Shown: positions 1 through 8,500, counted from the stretch's first letter. The stretch is DNA of 15,054 nucleotides from an uncultured Bacteroides sp. (GCA_900555635.1 USLU01000099.1:1-15054); one strand, 5' to 3'. Program-made: numbers and translations. Notes: generated by a model from the sequence alone, not told the origin.

Positions 1-4
1 TAAG

Positions 5-35
5 TTGTTCTCTATATGCAGTATTTCTATCTTTG
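5..35 (+). promoter_or_regulatory. Bacteroides-type promoter for the first sigma gene
   Basis: TATCTTTG at 28-35 matches the Bacteroides primary-sigma -7 consensus TAnnTTTG at every fixed position. A TTG at 5-7 lies 20 bp upstream, where the -33 TTTG box is expected (19-21 bp spacing). Transcription would start near 42, leaving a 5' leader of about 25-30 nt before the ATG at 69. This is consensus matching only; no start site is mapped. Confidence 0.65.
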
Positions 36-68
36 CTGCATTTATAAGTTAAACACGTGTATAAGAGA

Positions 69-617
69 ATGGAAGAATTAGAGTTGTCGGAACAATGCAG
101 GCTAGGCAATAACCAAGCTCGCAAAGAACTGTATGAGCAGTATGCGGGACGTATGCTTGGCATCTGTCTTCGCTATACCGGCGACCGTGATACAGCCCAG
201 GATCTGCTTCACGACGGTTTTTTAAAGATATTCGATTCCTTCGACAAGTTCACCTGGAGGGGTGAAGGCTCCCTGCGGGCCTGGATGGAAAGGGTGATGG
301 TCAACACAGCTTTGCAATATCTCCGGAAAAATGATGTAATCAATCAGTCGGCACCATTAGAAGAGTTGCCTGAAGAATATGAAGAACCGGACGCTTCTGA
401 TGTAGAAGCTATTCCACAGAAAGTGTTGATGCAGTTTATAGAAGAACTACCTGCCGGATATCGTACAGTGTTTAACCTTTATACATTCGAAGACAAATCG
501 CATAAAGAAATCGCACAGGAATTAGGTATTAATGAAAAATCTTCGGCTTCGCAACTATTTCGTGCGAAGAGTGTATTGGCAAAAAGAGTAAAAGAATGGA
601 TAACGCATAATGGATAG
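69..617 (+). CDS. ECF-family RNA polymerase sigma factor (Das-like)
   Basis: This is an extracytoplasmic-function sigma factor that would direct RNA polymerase to a small regulon. From the ATG at 69 it has 182 residues, typical for two-domain ECF factors. Region sigma-2 spans roughly residues 24-87, with the conserved DLLHDGFLKIFDSFDKF segment and an MVNTALQYLRK end. A short acidic linker follows, then sigma-4 at about 122-177 with a helix-turn-helix around SHKEIAQELGINEKSSASQL. An in-frame GTG at 57 would add MYKR; I prefer the ATG because the homologous core starts there and it still leaves a leader after the promoter. The next gene starts 6 bp after the stop, so the two are almost certainly co-transcribed. 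That neighbour has an inner-membrane plus beta-barrel layout, so this is probably a sigma factor held by a dual-membrane anti-sigma. The fold assignment is firm; the regulon is unknown. Confidence 0.93.
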   Translation: MEELELSEQCRLGNNQARKELYEQYAGRMLGICLRYTGDRDTAQDLLHDGFLKIFDSFDKFTWRGEGSLRAWMERVMVNTALQYLRKNDVINQSAPLEELPEEYEEPDASDVEAIPQKVLMQFIEELPAGYRTVFNLYTFEDKSHKEIAQELGINEKSSASQLFRAKSVLAKRVKEWITHNG

Positions 618-623
618 ATAGAG

Positions 624-1928
624 ATGGAAGAGAAAGAATTATGGATGAATAAGTTGAAGGAGAAGCTCGCGGATTATTCCGAGCCGGCGCCTGCTTCCGG
701 TTGGGAACAACTGGAGAAAGAACTTGTGCCTCCTGTGGAGAAGAAAATATATCCTTATCGAAAATGGATGATGGCTGCTGCAGCTATTATAATATTAGCT
801 GTCGTTTCGTCAGTAAGTCTGTATTTTCTAGGGACACCCGCTGCGGATGAAATACGCCATATACAAACTCCGGCATTGGCTTCTACGCCCGATGCATTGC
901 CGGGTGTGCAACAACCGGATATGCAGGGAACTGCTGTGGAACCTGTCTTACGACCGGTAACTCGCGAAGATCGTTTGGCGAAAGTCGACAGGAATCATAC
1001 GGAGCAGAAAACAGGTGTAGATCCATTAGGAATCGGTAATGAAAATGGACCTTCAACAGGAAATGGAGAGGACTCTTTGAGTGAGGAAGATAAGAATGTA
1101 AAAGGGAAGGGAGAAACTGAAAATGTAAAAGATGAACCGAAGCAGGCAGAAAATACAAATGTCAGTCAGGGACAGTCACAAGATACAGAGCGATCGAATA
1201 ACAGACCGCGTCGCCCCTCCGGTAAAGACAAACTTCATATTCCGACAGAAAAAAGATCTTCTCAAAAGGGAACATGGTCAATGGGACTTTCGGTAGGAAA
1301 TTCAGGAGGTGCTTCGACAGAAGTAGGTGCCGGATCTCATGCTTATATGTCACGTGTGAGTATGCTTTCAGTTTCCAACGGTCTGATGGAGACGATTCCT
1401 AATGACCAAACATTGGTTTTCGAAGATGGAGTACCTTACCTGCGTCAGGCAAAACAGGTGGTTGACATTAAACATCATCAGCCTATTTCTTTCGGATTGT
1501 CCGTTCGTAAAGGTTTAGCTAAAGGATTCTCTCTTGAGACAGGACTGACTTATACGCTGCTTTCTTCGGATGCAAAACTGGCAGGTGAAGAACAACAGAT
1601 AGAGCAGAAACTGCATTATATCGGTATTCCGTTGCGTGCCAACTGGAACTTCCTGGATAAGAAACTCGTCACTCTTTATGTTTCCGGTGGAGGTATGGTT
1701 GAGAAATGTGTTTATGGAAAGCTAGGATCTGAAAAAGAAACAGTGAAGCCTTTGCAGTTCTCGGTATCCGGTGGTGTAGGTGCGCAGATCAATGCAACGA
1801 AACGTTTGGGTATTTACGTGGAACCGGGTGTTGCTTATTATTTCAATGATGGCTCCGATATACAGACTATACGTAAAGAGAATCCGTTTAACTTCAACAT
1901 ACAAGCAGGTGTTCGTCTGACTTATTAG
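624..1928 (+). CDS. Dual-membrane-spanning anti-sigma-like protein with C-terminal outer-membrane beta-barrel (Dma-type)
   Basis: The 434-residue protein has three parts. Residues 1-48 are a charged, apparently cytoplasmic segment. Residues 49-70 form one strong transmembrane helix (IIILAVVSSVSLYFL core). About 145 residues of polar, low-complexity linker follow, rich in E, K, N, Q, G and P. From about residue 217 to the C-terminus the pattern is of alternating amphipathic strands (GLSVGNSGG, LHYIGIPLRANWNF, LYVSGGGMVE, VEPGVAYYF) ending in RLTY, like a PorT/OMP_b-brl_2 outer-membrane barrel. One inner-membrane helix plus an outer-membrane barrel implies that a single chain crosses both membranes. 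As I recall, such Dma proteins paired with Das sigma factors have been described in B. thetaiotaomicron and linked to vesicle formation. Position directly after the ECF sigma gene supports the anti-sigma role. Sigma binding by the N-terminus is inferred. A plain outer-membrane barrel protein is the alternative, but there is no cleavable signal peptide. Confidence 0.82.
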   Translation: MEEKELWMNKLKEKLADYSEPAPASGWEQLEKELVPPVEKKIYPYRKWMMAAAAIIILAVVSSVSLYFLGTPAADEIRHIQTPALASTPDALPGVQQPDMQGTAVEPVLRPVTREDRLAKVDRNHTEQKTGVDPLGIGNENGPSTGNGEDSLSEEDKNVKGKGETENVKDEPKQAENTNVSQGQSQDTERSNNRPRRPSGKDKLHIPTEKRSSQKGTWSMGLSVGNSGGASTEVGAGSHAYMSRVSMLSVSNGLMETIPNDQTLVFEDGVPYLRQAKQVVDIKHHQPISFGLSVRKGLAKGFSLETGLTYTLLSSDAKLAGEEQQIEQKLHYIGIPLRANWNFLDKKLVTLYVSGGGMVEKCVYGKLGSEKETVKPLQFSVSGGVGAQINATKRLGIYVEPGVAYYFNDGSDIQTIRKENPFNFNIQAGVRLTY

Positions 1929-1948
1929 TACGAACTACCTCACTAAAT

Positions 1949-2027
1949 ATAGTAACGCCATCCGGTTCGGATACCGTCACTATCCTGATTGGATAGCGTC
2001 ATTATCCTGACCGGATGGCGTTACTAT
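1949..2027 (+). repeat. Three degenerate 22-bp tandem repeats inside an 18-bp inverted repeat
   Basis: Arms 1949-1966 and 2010-2027 are perfect 18-bp reverse complements (5' arm ATAGTAACGCCATCCGGT). Between and overlapping them are tandem units of about 22 bp: 1954-1975, 1976-1997 and 1998-2019. The last two agree at 18 of 22 positions, and the first agrees with the second at 14 of 22. The middle unit holds its own small hairpin (TATCC 1981-1985 with GGATA 1991-1995). The outer stem starts 21 bp after the dma-type stop codon and could act as a bidirectional terminator or RNA-stabilising hairpin, although no clean U-tract follows, only a T-rich stretch. The function is not known. Confidence 0.75.
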
Positions 2028-2115
2028 TTGCTATTTACTATCTTTTTCTTCAGAAAAGTCGGATAATTGAGAAAATATTAATAATATTGTCACCTGTTTA
2101 TGACCTATGGCTGCA

Positions 2116-2123
2116 TACCTTTG
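2116..2123 (+). promoter_or_regulatory. Candidate -7 promoter element for the second ECF sigma gene
   Basis: TACCTTTG matches TAnnTTTG exactly and ends 17 bp before the sigma start codon. No good TTTG box is present at 19-21 bp upstream; the closest TTG (2087-2089) is too far at 26 bp. The remainder of 2028-2140 is AT-rich and shows no gene. Confidence 0.5.
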
Positions 2124-2140
2124 TTGCAAAATTCTAAGAT

Positions 2141-2737
2141 ATGGTAGATTCTACAGATGAAAAACATTTATTAATCGACTTAAAAGGCGGTTCCTTTCAG
2201 GCATTCGAAAGATTGTATAATATGTATAGTGGCAAACTGTACAATTTCATTATGCGACTCTCTTCCGGCAATCAATATATGGCCGAAGAAGTGGTGCAAG
2301 CCACTTTTATTCGTATATGGGAAGTGCATGAAAAAGTAGACCCGGCTTCCTCGTTTATCTCTTTTCTCTGTACGATTGCCAAAAACTTATTGATGAATAT
2401 GTATCAGCGTCAGACCGTAGAGTATGTTTACAATGAATATCTCATGAAAAGTAGCGTAGACCGTGATTCACAGACAGAAGAGAATATTGATCTGCGCTTT
2501 TTGAATGAGTATATCGATTCTCTTGCCGAAGAACTGCCTGCGCAACGGAAGAAAATATTCATTTTGAGCAAAAGGCAGAATTACACAAATAAAGAAATAG
2601 CCGAAATCATGGGAATTTCCGAAAGTACGGTTGCTACCCAATTATCTTTGGCTGTGAAATTTATGCGTGAACAGTTGATGAAGCATTATGATAAGGTAAT
2701 TACCCTTTTGTTGGCCTTTTTTGTTAATGAAATGTAA
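2141..2737 (+). CDS. ECF sigma factor, Bacteroides expansion family (FecI-like)
   Basis: The 198-residue ECF sigma factor would be released by the FecR-type protein encoded next, to transcribe the SusC/SusD operon downstream. Sigma-2 covers about residues 22-91 (AEEVVQATFIRIWEVHEKV, then ISFLCTIAKNLLMNMYQR). Sigma-4 covers about 124-180, with the helix-turn-helix NKEIAEIMGISESTVATQLS. After sigma-4 there is a short hydrophobic tail (residues 186-195, VITLLLAFFV), a common feature of the Bacteroides sigma-70 expansion family. The start ATG follows a -7 promoter element by 17 bp. The next gene, an anti-sigma factor, begins 63 bp after the stop. It resembles the first sigma factor in this window only at the domain level, so the two are not a recent duplication. 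The pairing with the susC at 5567 is inferred from gene order, because an unrelated gene sits between. Confidence 0.93.
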   Translation: MVDSTDEKHLLIDLKGGSFQAFERLYNMYSGKLYNFIMRLSSGNQYMAEEVVQATFIRIWEVHEKVDPASSFISFLCTIAKNLLMNMYQRQTVEYVYNEYLMKSSVDRDSQTEENIDLRFLNEYIDSLAEELPAQRKKIFILSKRQNYTNKEIAEIMGISESTVATQLSLAVKFMREQLMKHYDKVITLLLAFFVNEM

Positions 2738-2751
2738 TAGTAATACTTGTT

Positions 2752-2785
2752 TTTGGATGGGAAGTAGGATGAAAATGTATACTTG
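2752..2785 (+). promoter_or_regulatory. Weak candidate promoter ahead of the FecR-type gene
   Basis: TATACTTG at 2778-2785 fits TAnnTTTG with one mismatch, and TTTG at 2752-2755 lies 22 bp upstream, one base outside the usual spacing. If active it would let the anti-sigma gene be expressed apart from the sigma gene. The octamer ATACTTGT occurs twice here (2743-2750 and 2779-2786). Confidence 0.3.
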
Positions 2786-2800
2786 TAAATAAGTGGAAAG

Positions 2801-3760
2801 ATGGATAAGACACATTATAAAGAGCTAATTGAAAAATATTTCGAAGAAACGATCACGGATGTCGAGATAAAAGAACTGTCAGACTGGATAAAGAATGACC
2901 GTCAGTTGCATGACTGGTGGGAACAAGAGTTTGAGAGATCGGATTCCTCCATGAACCCAGTGTTGCGTGATAAACTTTTTGCCCGGATCAAAGAAGAGAC
3001 TTTGGGCAAGGAAGTGCGCCCCCTCCGTATCATCCCTTGGAAATGGGTTGCTGCCATTTTATTACCTGTCTGTGTCGCTTTCTTCACTTACTATCTTTTA
3101 GATTCTTCTCCAACGGCAGAAACACCCTTTATTGTGAAAGCGGGCAAAGGAGATAAAGCAACCATTGAATTGCCGGACGGAACAAATGTTGTTCTCAATT
3201 CAGCTTCCCAATTAAGTTACCTGAATAACTTCGGAGAAAATGTGCGTCGTGTGCAACTGAATGGTGAAGCCTATTTTAAAGTAGCCCATGATGAGAAACA
3301 CGCCTTCATTGTGCAAATCGGTGATTTGGAAGTGAAAGTGCTCGGTACTTCTTTTAATGTATCTGCCTATGAAGATGCCAAAGACGTGACAGTCGTTCTT
3401 TTGGAAGGAAAAGTAGGGGTCTATGCGCAGAAAATATCGCATATCATGAAGCCCGGCGACAAAATAGAATATAATAAAGCCACTCATAAGATAACAGCCA
3501 CTCAAGTGCATCCGACTGACTATATTGAGTGGACGAAAGGAAATATGTACTTTGAGAAAGAATCTTTGGAAAATATCATGAAAACTCTTTCACGTATTTA
3601 TGACGTAGAGATTCGTTTCGACTCCAATAAACTACCTAATGAATATTTCACCGGAACCATTCCGGGAGGCGGCATACAGAATGCGCTGAATATTCTGATG
3701 CTAACTTCACCTTTCTATTATGAAATGGACGGTTCGGTGATAGTTTTGAAAGAGAAATAA
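2801..3760 (+). CDS. FecR-type transmembrane anti-sigma factor
   Basis: The 319-residue inner-membrane protein would hold the upstream sigma factor inactive and receive the signal from a TonB-dependent transducer. Residues 1-80 are a cytoplasmic anti-sigma region (YFEETITDVEIKELSDWI). A single transmembrane helix lies at about 82-100 (WVAAILLPVCVAFFTYYLL). The periplasmic FecR domain spans about 110-205, with GDKATIELPDGTNVVLNSAS and GEAYFKVAHDEKHAF followed by VKVLGTSFNVSAYED. A C-terminal DUF4974-like STN-related domain starts near 250 (YFEKESLENIMKTLSRIYDVEI). GGAAAG at 2795-2800 serves as ribosome binding site directly upstream of the ATG. Length and domain order are those of Bacteroides FecR proteins. 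Its usual partner would be an STN-bearing SusC, which here is one gene further on at 5567. Confidence 0.94.
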   Translation: MDKTHYKELIEKYFEETITDVEIKELSDWIKNDRQLHDWWEQEFERSDSSMNPVLRDKLFARIKEETLGKEVRPLRIIPWKWVAAILLPVCVAFFTYYLLDSSPTAETPFIVKAGKGDKATIELPDGTNVVLNSASQLSYLNNFGENVRRVQLNGEAYFKVAHDEKHAFIVQIGDLEVKVLGTSFNVSAYEDAKDVTVVLLEGKVGVYAQKISHIMKPGDKIEYNKATHKITATQVHPTDYIEWTKGNMYFEKESLENIMKTLSRIYDVEIRFDSNKLPNEYFTGTIPGGGIQNALNILMLTSPFYYEMDGSVIVLKEK

Positions 3761-3781
3761 GTGGAACTTTCATAAAGTATC

Positions 3782-3813
3782 TTTGTTTATTCATCGAATA
3801 ACGTCTATATTTG
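3782..3813 (+). promoter_or_regulatory. Bacteroides-type promoter of the ATPase/nuclease-like cassette
   Basis: TTTG at 3782-3785 and TATATTTG at 3806-3813 match both consensus boxes exactly, with an ideal 20-bp spacer. The ATG of the next gene is at 3837, giving a leader of about 15-20 nt. This suggests the gene is transcribed by the housekeeping sigma factor, independently of the FecR gene before it. Confidence 0.75.
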
Positions 3814-3836
3814 TGGTACACTAATTTGAAGATGCA

Positions 3837-5396
3837 ATGAATACATTAGAGCGCAAATTACCGATAGGGATACAGACATTTGAAAAGATGCGTGCGGAGG
3901 GGTGTTTGTATGTGGATAAAACGGCCATTATATATCAGATAGCAGCTACTAAAGTGCCTTATTTTCTTAGTCGTCCCCGTCGTTTTGGCAAAAGTCTGCT
4001 AATTTCTACTTTTGAAGCCTACTTTCAGGGTCGTAAAGACCTTTTTGAGGGTTTGGCAATTGAAAAGTTAGAGACAAAGTGGGAGCAATATCCGGTTTTG
4101 CATCTTGACTTGAATGCGAAGAAATATGAGACGGCAGCAGATTTGGTCGCCATGCTAAACCAGTATTTGGAGAAATGGGAAGCCGTCTATGGTGATGAGA
4201 AGAAAGACCGTAGTCCTGAAGAACGTTTTAGTTATATCATCGAGCAAGCCTATTTGAAAACAGGAAAAGGAGTTGTGGTATTAGTAGATGAGTATGATAA
4301 GCCTTTGCTGCAAGCCCTTTTAGATGAAAATCTGTTGGATGAATACCGTCGTATTCTGAAGGCTTTTTATGGAGTACTAAAAAGTTCCGACCGCTATCTT
4401 CGGTTTATATTTTTGACAGGAGTCACAAAATTTGCCCAAGTAAGTGTGTTCAGTGATTTGAATCAGCTGAATGATATAAGTATGAAAATTCCTTATGCCA
4501 ATATTTGTGGTATTACTAAAAAGGAGTTAGTATCCACATTTACTCCCGAGTTGGAGCGGTTGGCAGAAGTGCAGGAGATGTCTTTTGAAGATACTGTCGA
4601 TAAAATGACGGCGATGTACGATGGCTATCACTTTACATACAGCGAAGAAGGATTATTTAATCCTTTCAGTGTCCTCAATGTCTTTGATGGATTAATGTTT
4701 GATAATTACTGGTTCCAGACTGGTACTCCTACCTATCTTGTAGACTTGTTGAAACAAAGTGATTATGACTTACGTTTACTCATAGATGGCTTGGAAGTCG
4801 GCAGTTCCGGCTTTGCCGAATACCGTGCAGAGACAAAGAATCCCCTTCCGATGATCTACCAAAGTGGTTATTTGACAATTAAAAACTTTGATAAATCATT
4901 GAACCTATATACGCTAGGTTTTCCGAATGATGAGGTAAAATATGGCTTTCTTAAATTCCTGATCCCTTATTATACACCCATCTCTTCTGATGAAACGGAT
5001 TTTAATGCAGTTAAGTTTGTCCGTGAACTTCAGTCGGGCGACGTTCATTCCTTTATGGAACGTATGAAATCATTCTTTGCCGATATACCCTACGAATTGA
5101 ACACAAAGACCGAACGTCATTATCAGGTTATTTTTTATCTTGTCTTTAAGTTGATGGGGCAATATGTAGACGCAGAAGTCCGCAGTGCAAAAGGGCGTGC
5201 CGATGCCGTGGTGAAAACAAAAGACCGCATTTATGTATTTGAGTTTAAACTGGAAGGAACAGTAGACGAAGCTCTGAAACAGATAGATGAAAAAGGATAT
5301 CTGTTACCTTATCGAACAGACGGGCGTGAGCTGGTTAAAGTCGGTGTCTCCTTTAATGCTGAAGAACGTAATATTGGTGAATACAAAGTAGTATAA
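3837..5396 (+). CDS. AAA-ATPase-like / PD-(D/E)XK nuclease superfamily protein
   Basis: The 519-residue protein belongs to the large, poorly characterised Bacteroidetes family with an AAA-ATPase-like domain (PF09820 type) and a C-terminal PD-(D/E)XK nuclease-like domain (PF08011 type). The N-terminus has the family opening LPIGIQTFEKMR followed by YVDKT. The Walker A-like motif SRPRRFGKSL is at residues 45-54, Walker B VVVLVDEYDKP at about 146-156, and a sensor-like FLTGVTKFA at 192-200. The nuclease-like motif is GRADAVV (453-459, Asp456) followed by YVFEFK (466-471, Glu469 and Lys471), so the putative catalytic residues are intact. It is full length. It has its own promoter and terminator and separates FecR from SusC, so it looks like an inserted cassette. 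Genomes of this group carry many paralogs. No biological role is established; defence or mobile-element functions have been suggested for relatives but cannot be read from this sequence. Confidence 0.9.
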   Translation: MNTLERKLPIGIQTFEKMRAEGCLYVDKTAIIYQIAATKVPYFLSRPRRFGKSLLISTFEAYFQGRKDLFEGLAIEKLETKWEQYPVLHLDLNAKKYETAADLVAMLNQYLEKWEAVYGDEKKDRSPEERFSYIIEQAYLKTGKGVVVLVDEYDKPLLQALLDENLLDEYRRILKAFYGVLKSSDRYLRFIFLTGVTKFAQVSVFSDLNQLNDISMKIPYANICGITKKELVSTFTPELERLAEVQEMSFEDTVDKMTAMYDGYHFTYSEEGLFNPFSVLNVFDGLMFDNYWFQTGTPTYLVDLLKQSDYDLRLLIDGLEVGSSGFAEYRAETKNPLPMIYQSGYLTIKNFDKSLNLYTLGFPNDEVKYGFLKFLIPYYTPISSDETDFNAVKFVRELQSGDVHSFMERMKSFFADIPYELNTKTERHYQVIFYLVFKLMGQYVDAEVRSAKGRADAVVKTKDRIYVFEFKLEGTVDEALKQIDEKGYLLPYRTDGRELVKVGVSFNAEERNIGEYKVV

Positions 5397-5423
5397 TTAC
5401 TTATTGAGTAAAATATAGAATAG

Positions 5424-5461
5424 AGCCATTCCGAAGCCCACTACTTAGGAATGGCTTTTTT
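5424..5461 (+). terminator. Rho-independent terminator after the ATPase/nuclease-like gene
   Basis: AGCCATTCC (5424-5432) pairs perfectly with GGAATGGCT (5448-5456) around a 15-nt loop, and a run of T follows (5456-5461). It begins 28 bp after the stop codon and closes the cassette transcript, so susC needs its own promoter. Confidence 0.88.
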
Positions 5462-5566
5462 GTTCTCTGAATTGAATAAGTTAACGAGAGTTAAAGTCTG
5501 ATAGGCGATTGGACGAGTGAGTATGGCAGTCTGTATACCTATCAAACAACTTAAAAGTTTTAATAT
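5462..5566 (+). promoter_or_regulatory. susC upstream region, probable ECF-dependent control region
   Basis: The 105 bp between terminator and susC must hold the susC promoter, yet no TAnnTTTG box is visible. This fits use of an alternative sigma factor. Two features stand out: AGTTAAcGAG/AGTTAAaGTC, an imperfect 10-bp direct repeat at 5479-5498, and a 7-bp inverted repeat TGATAGG (5499-5505)/CCTATCA (5538-5544). Either might be a promoter element, an operator or a leader hairpin. The assignment rests on position, not on a known motif. Confidence 0.4.
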
Positions 5567-8500
5567 ATGAAACACAAAACAACCTTTGAAAAACTCCTTG
5601 GAACAAATGCAGGGAGAAGTAAAAACTGGAAAACACTGCGGGCTATTTGTCTGCTATTGTTTTTATGCGTCTCTTTTACTGCTTATTCTCAAATAACGGT
5701 GAGCGTGAAAGACCTCTCTTTGAGAGCCTCTTTAAAGAAAATCGAACAAGTAAGCAATTACAAATTCTTCTACAATGAGAACCTTCCTGAATTGGATCAG
5801 AAAGTTTCGTTAGGTGTGCAGAATGCAACTATTGAACAGCTTATGAGCAAAATTCTAGCAGGAATGGACCTGACTTACAAGAAAGAACAAGAAAATGTAA
5901 TTGTTTTGATTCGTAAACTTCAGAAGAATCAAACTACTAGAAAAGTAATGGGAACGATAGCCGATGAAAAAGGCGAACCTATTATTGGGGCTAGCGTCTT
6001 GGTGAAAGGCACTACTATGGGGACAATAACAGATTTCGATGGAAAGTACAAACTGGATGATGTTCCAGAGGACGCGGTGATATCTATTTCATATATTGGC
6101 TACCAACCGGTAGAACTTAGTGCTTCAAACAGTAAAGATTTAGCTCAAATTACCCTGAAAGAGGACAGTAAAGTGTTGGATGAAGTAGTTGTTACGGCAC
6201 TTGGTATTTCCCGTAAGGAGAAAAACTTATCTTATGCCACACAGGCTGTTGCCGGAAAAGAACTGGAACAGGTACGTGACTTGAACGTTGTCAATTCTCT
6301 TTCCGGTAAAGTAGCAGGTTTGGATATTAGTAAAGTGTCTTCCGGTTTAGGAGGTTCTTCTAAGATTTCATTGCGTGGAAACCGTTCTATAAGTGGTAAC
6401 AATCAGGCATTGATTGTTGTCGATGGTGTACCTATTGATAATACATCTTCCACTACTCGTTCGCAGGGTTCGGATGGTAAGGCACTAACGGGAGGATTTG
6501 ATTCAGGAGACGGTATATCTTCTATCAATCCTGCTGATATTGAATCTATTAATGTTTTGAAAGGAGCATCAGCGGCAGCTTTGTATGGTTCACGCGCTAG
6601 TAATGGTGTAATTATTATAACTACCAAGAAAGGAACTGCGGGACAAGGATTAGGTGTCACCTATTCATCTTCTTTCTCAATAGATTCTCCTAATATAATG
6701 TTAGACCTGCAAGATGAATATGCACAAGGTTCGGGAGGACAATATAATAAAAACACTTTATATAATTTTGGTCCTAAGATGGAAGGTCAGATGGTAGAAC
6801 ATTGGTCTAACAATCCTAATTATGCCGGAGATAAAGAATACGCCTTAACTCCTCAACCCAACAATGTAAGAGATTTCTTTAATACAGGTATCAACTGGTC
6901 TAATTCAGTTGGGGTGTCCACCGGGACGGAAAAGACACAAGCCCGTTTCTCCCTGAACCATGATTATGCAACGGGAATTGTACCTCAAAACCGTTTGAAT
7001 CGTGCTTCCGCTTCTTTACGTTTGAATTCGAAACTAAGTAAGAATATAGAAGTCGATGCAAAAATAAACTATATGAACCAAAAGGTAAAAGGTAAACCTT
7101 GGACAGGAGAGAATATTTTTAACCCTGTACGCCAGATTTATACCATGCCGAGAAATATCGTGTTGGATGATGCTAAAACATACGAATATGTAAGCACAGG
7201 AGGCACGATAAAGACATTGCAACATCATTGGTTGCCGGGTGGCGCAGACCTTTCCCAGAATCCATATTGGGTTGTTAACCGCAATGTACGGTCAGACGAG
7301 CGTAATAAAATATTGGCAATGGGTTCTGTAAAGTGGACTATACTCGAAGGATTGAGCTTAATGATACGTTCCAGTGTAGATTATTATCACGATTCTGGTG
7401 AATTCAAATTATATAATGATACCTATCAGAGAGCACCGAACGGCGATTATATATTAGATTCCTATGACTCTTTTGAATGGAACAATGACTTCTTGTTGAC
7501 TTATGCCAAAACCTTGAGTGAGGATTGGACTTTTGACGTAAACTTTGGTGGAAGCACCTTCTATCAAAATCGAAAAGGAAGCAGCTATTCAAACACAGAG
7601 TTACTGGCGGAAAACTTATTCTCACAATCCAACGCAAAGAATTTGGTGGGAGACAATTCTTTATTCCGTCGTAAACTAAACTCATTTTATGGTTTTGCAC
7701 AAGTAACTTATAAAGGATTCCTTACCTTGGATGTGACAGGTCGTAATGACTGGTCATCCACTCTGCCAAAGTCGAGTTTCTCTTATTTCTATCCATCGGT
7801 AGGATTGTCGGCTGTATTGAGTGATATAATCAAGATGCCCGAATGGTTCAACTTTGCTAAGGTGAGAGCTTCTTATGCACAAGTGGGTAATGATACAGAC
7901 CCTTTTATTATCAATCAGACCTATTCGTATATTGCAGGAGGAAATAATGGATATGTGTACAAGTCAAGTAAATTGCCGGCAGTAGACTTGAAACCGGAAA
8001 AGACCGGTTCGTTTGAAATGGGTGTTGACGTACGTTTCTTTGGTGACCGTTTGGGACTGGACTTTTCTTATTATAACTCAAACACTACTAACCAGCTGAT
8101 TTCTATACCTATGCCTTTGGCTTCCGGTTATCAGAACCGCTTTATAAATGCAGGTAAGGTACAGAATAAAGGCATTGAAATTAAACTATACGGTACTCCG
8201 ATAGAAACAAAAGCTTTTTCCTGGACTACTCAATTCAACTTTAGCAAGAATACTAATACGATAAAAGAACTGACCGAAGATGTGAAAACAATTACTTTGG
8301 GATCTGAAGATTTCATAGCGAATGTTGTTGCTGAAGAAGGAGGATCCTTTGGTGATATTTACGTACGTGGATTTCAGCGTAATGATGCCGGTGAGATACT
8401 GGTGGGAACAAACGGATTGCCAAAATTGACCTCTAAGAAAACAGTGAAAGTAGGCAATGCAAATCCTGACTGGACAGGTGGCTGGTCAAATACATTCAGA

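Noticed and set aside
57..68. GTG start at 57 for the first sigma gene
   Set aside because: It only adds MYKR, and the ATG at 69 begins the conserved core, so 69 was preferred. The earlier start is not excluded.
883..1158. Antisense open frame inside the dma-type gene
   Set aside because: It lies within the strongly supported sense gene, shows no domain and has a composition typical of a shadow frame. The same holds for the other minus-strand frames, including 8374-8757 inside susC and 7404-7700.
1954..2019. Repeats as a CRISPR array
   Set aside because: The 22-bp units abut without spacers, are degenerate, carry internal dyads and have no cas genes nearby.
69..2737. The two sigma genes as a tandem duplication
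   Set aside because: They share only general ECF domain features. Linkers, helix-turn-helix sequences and C-terminal tails differ, and their anti-sigma partners are of unrelated architecture.
3778..3785. TATCTTTG as a -7 element
   Set aside because: No TTTG box lies at 19-21 bp upstream. The TTTG inside it is better placed as the -33 box of the promoter whose -7 is at 3806-3813.
3837..5396. Calling the AAA/PD-(D/E)XK gene a defence system or transposase
   Set aside because: Motifs support only the fold families. No partner defence genes, terminal repeats or target duplications are visible.
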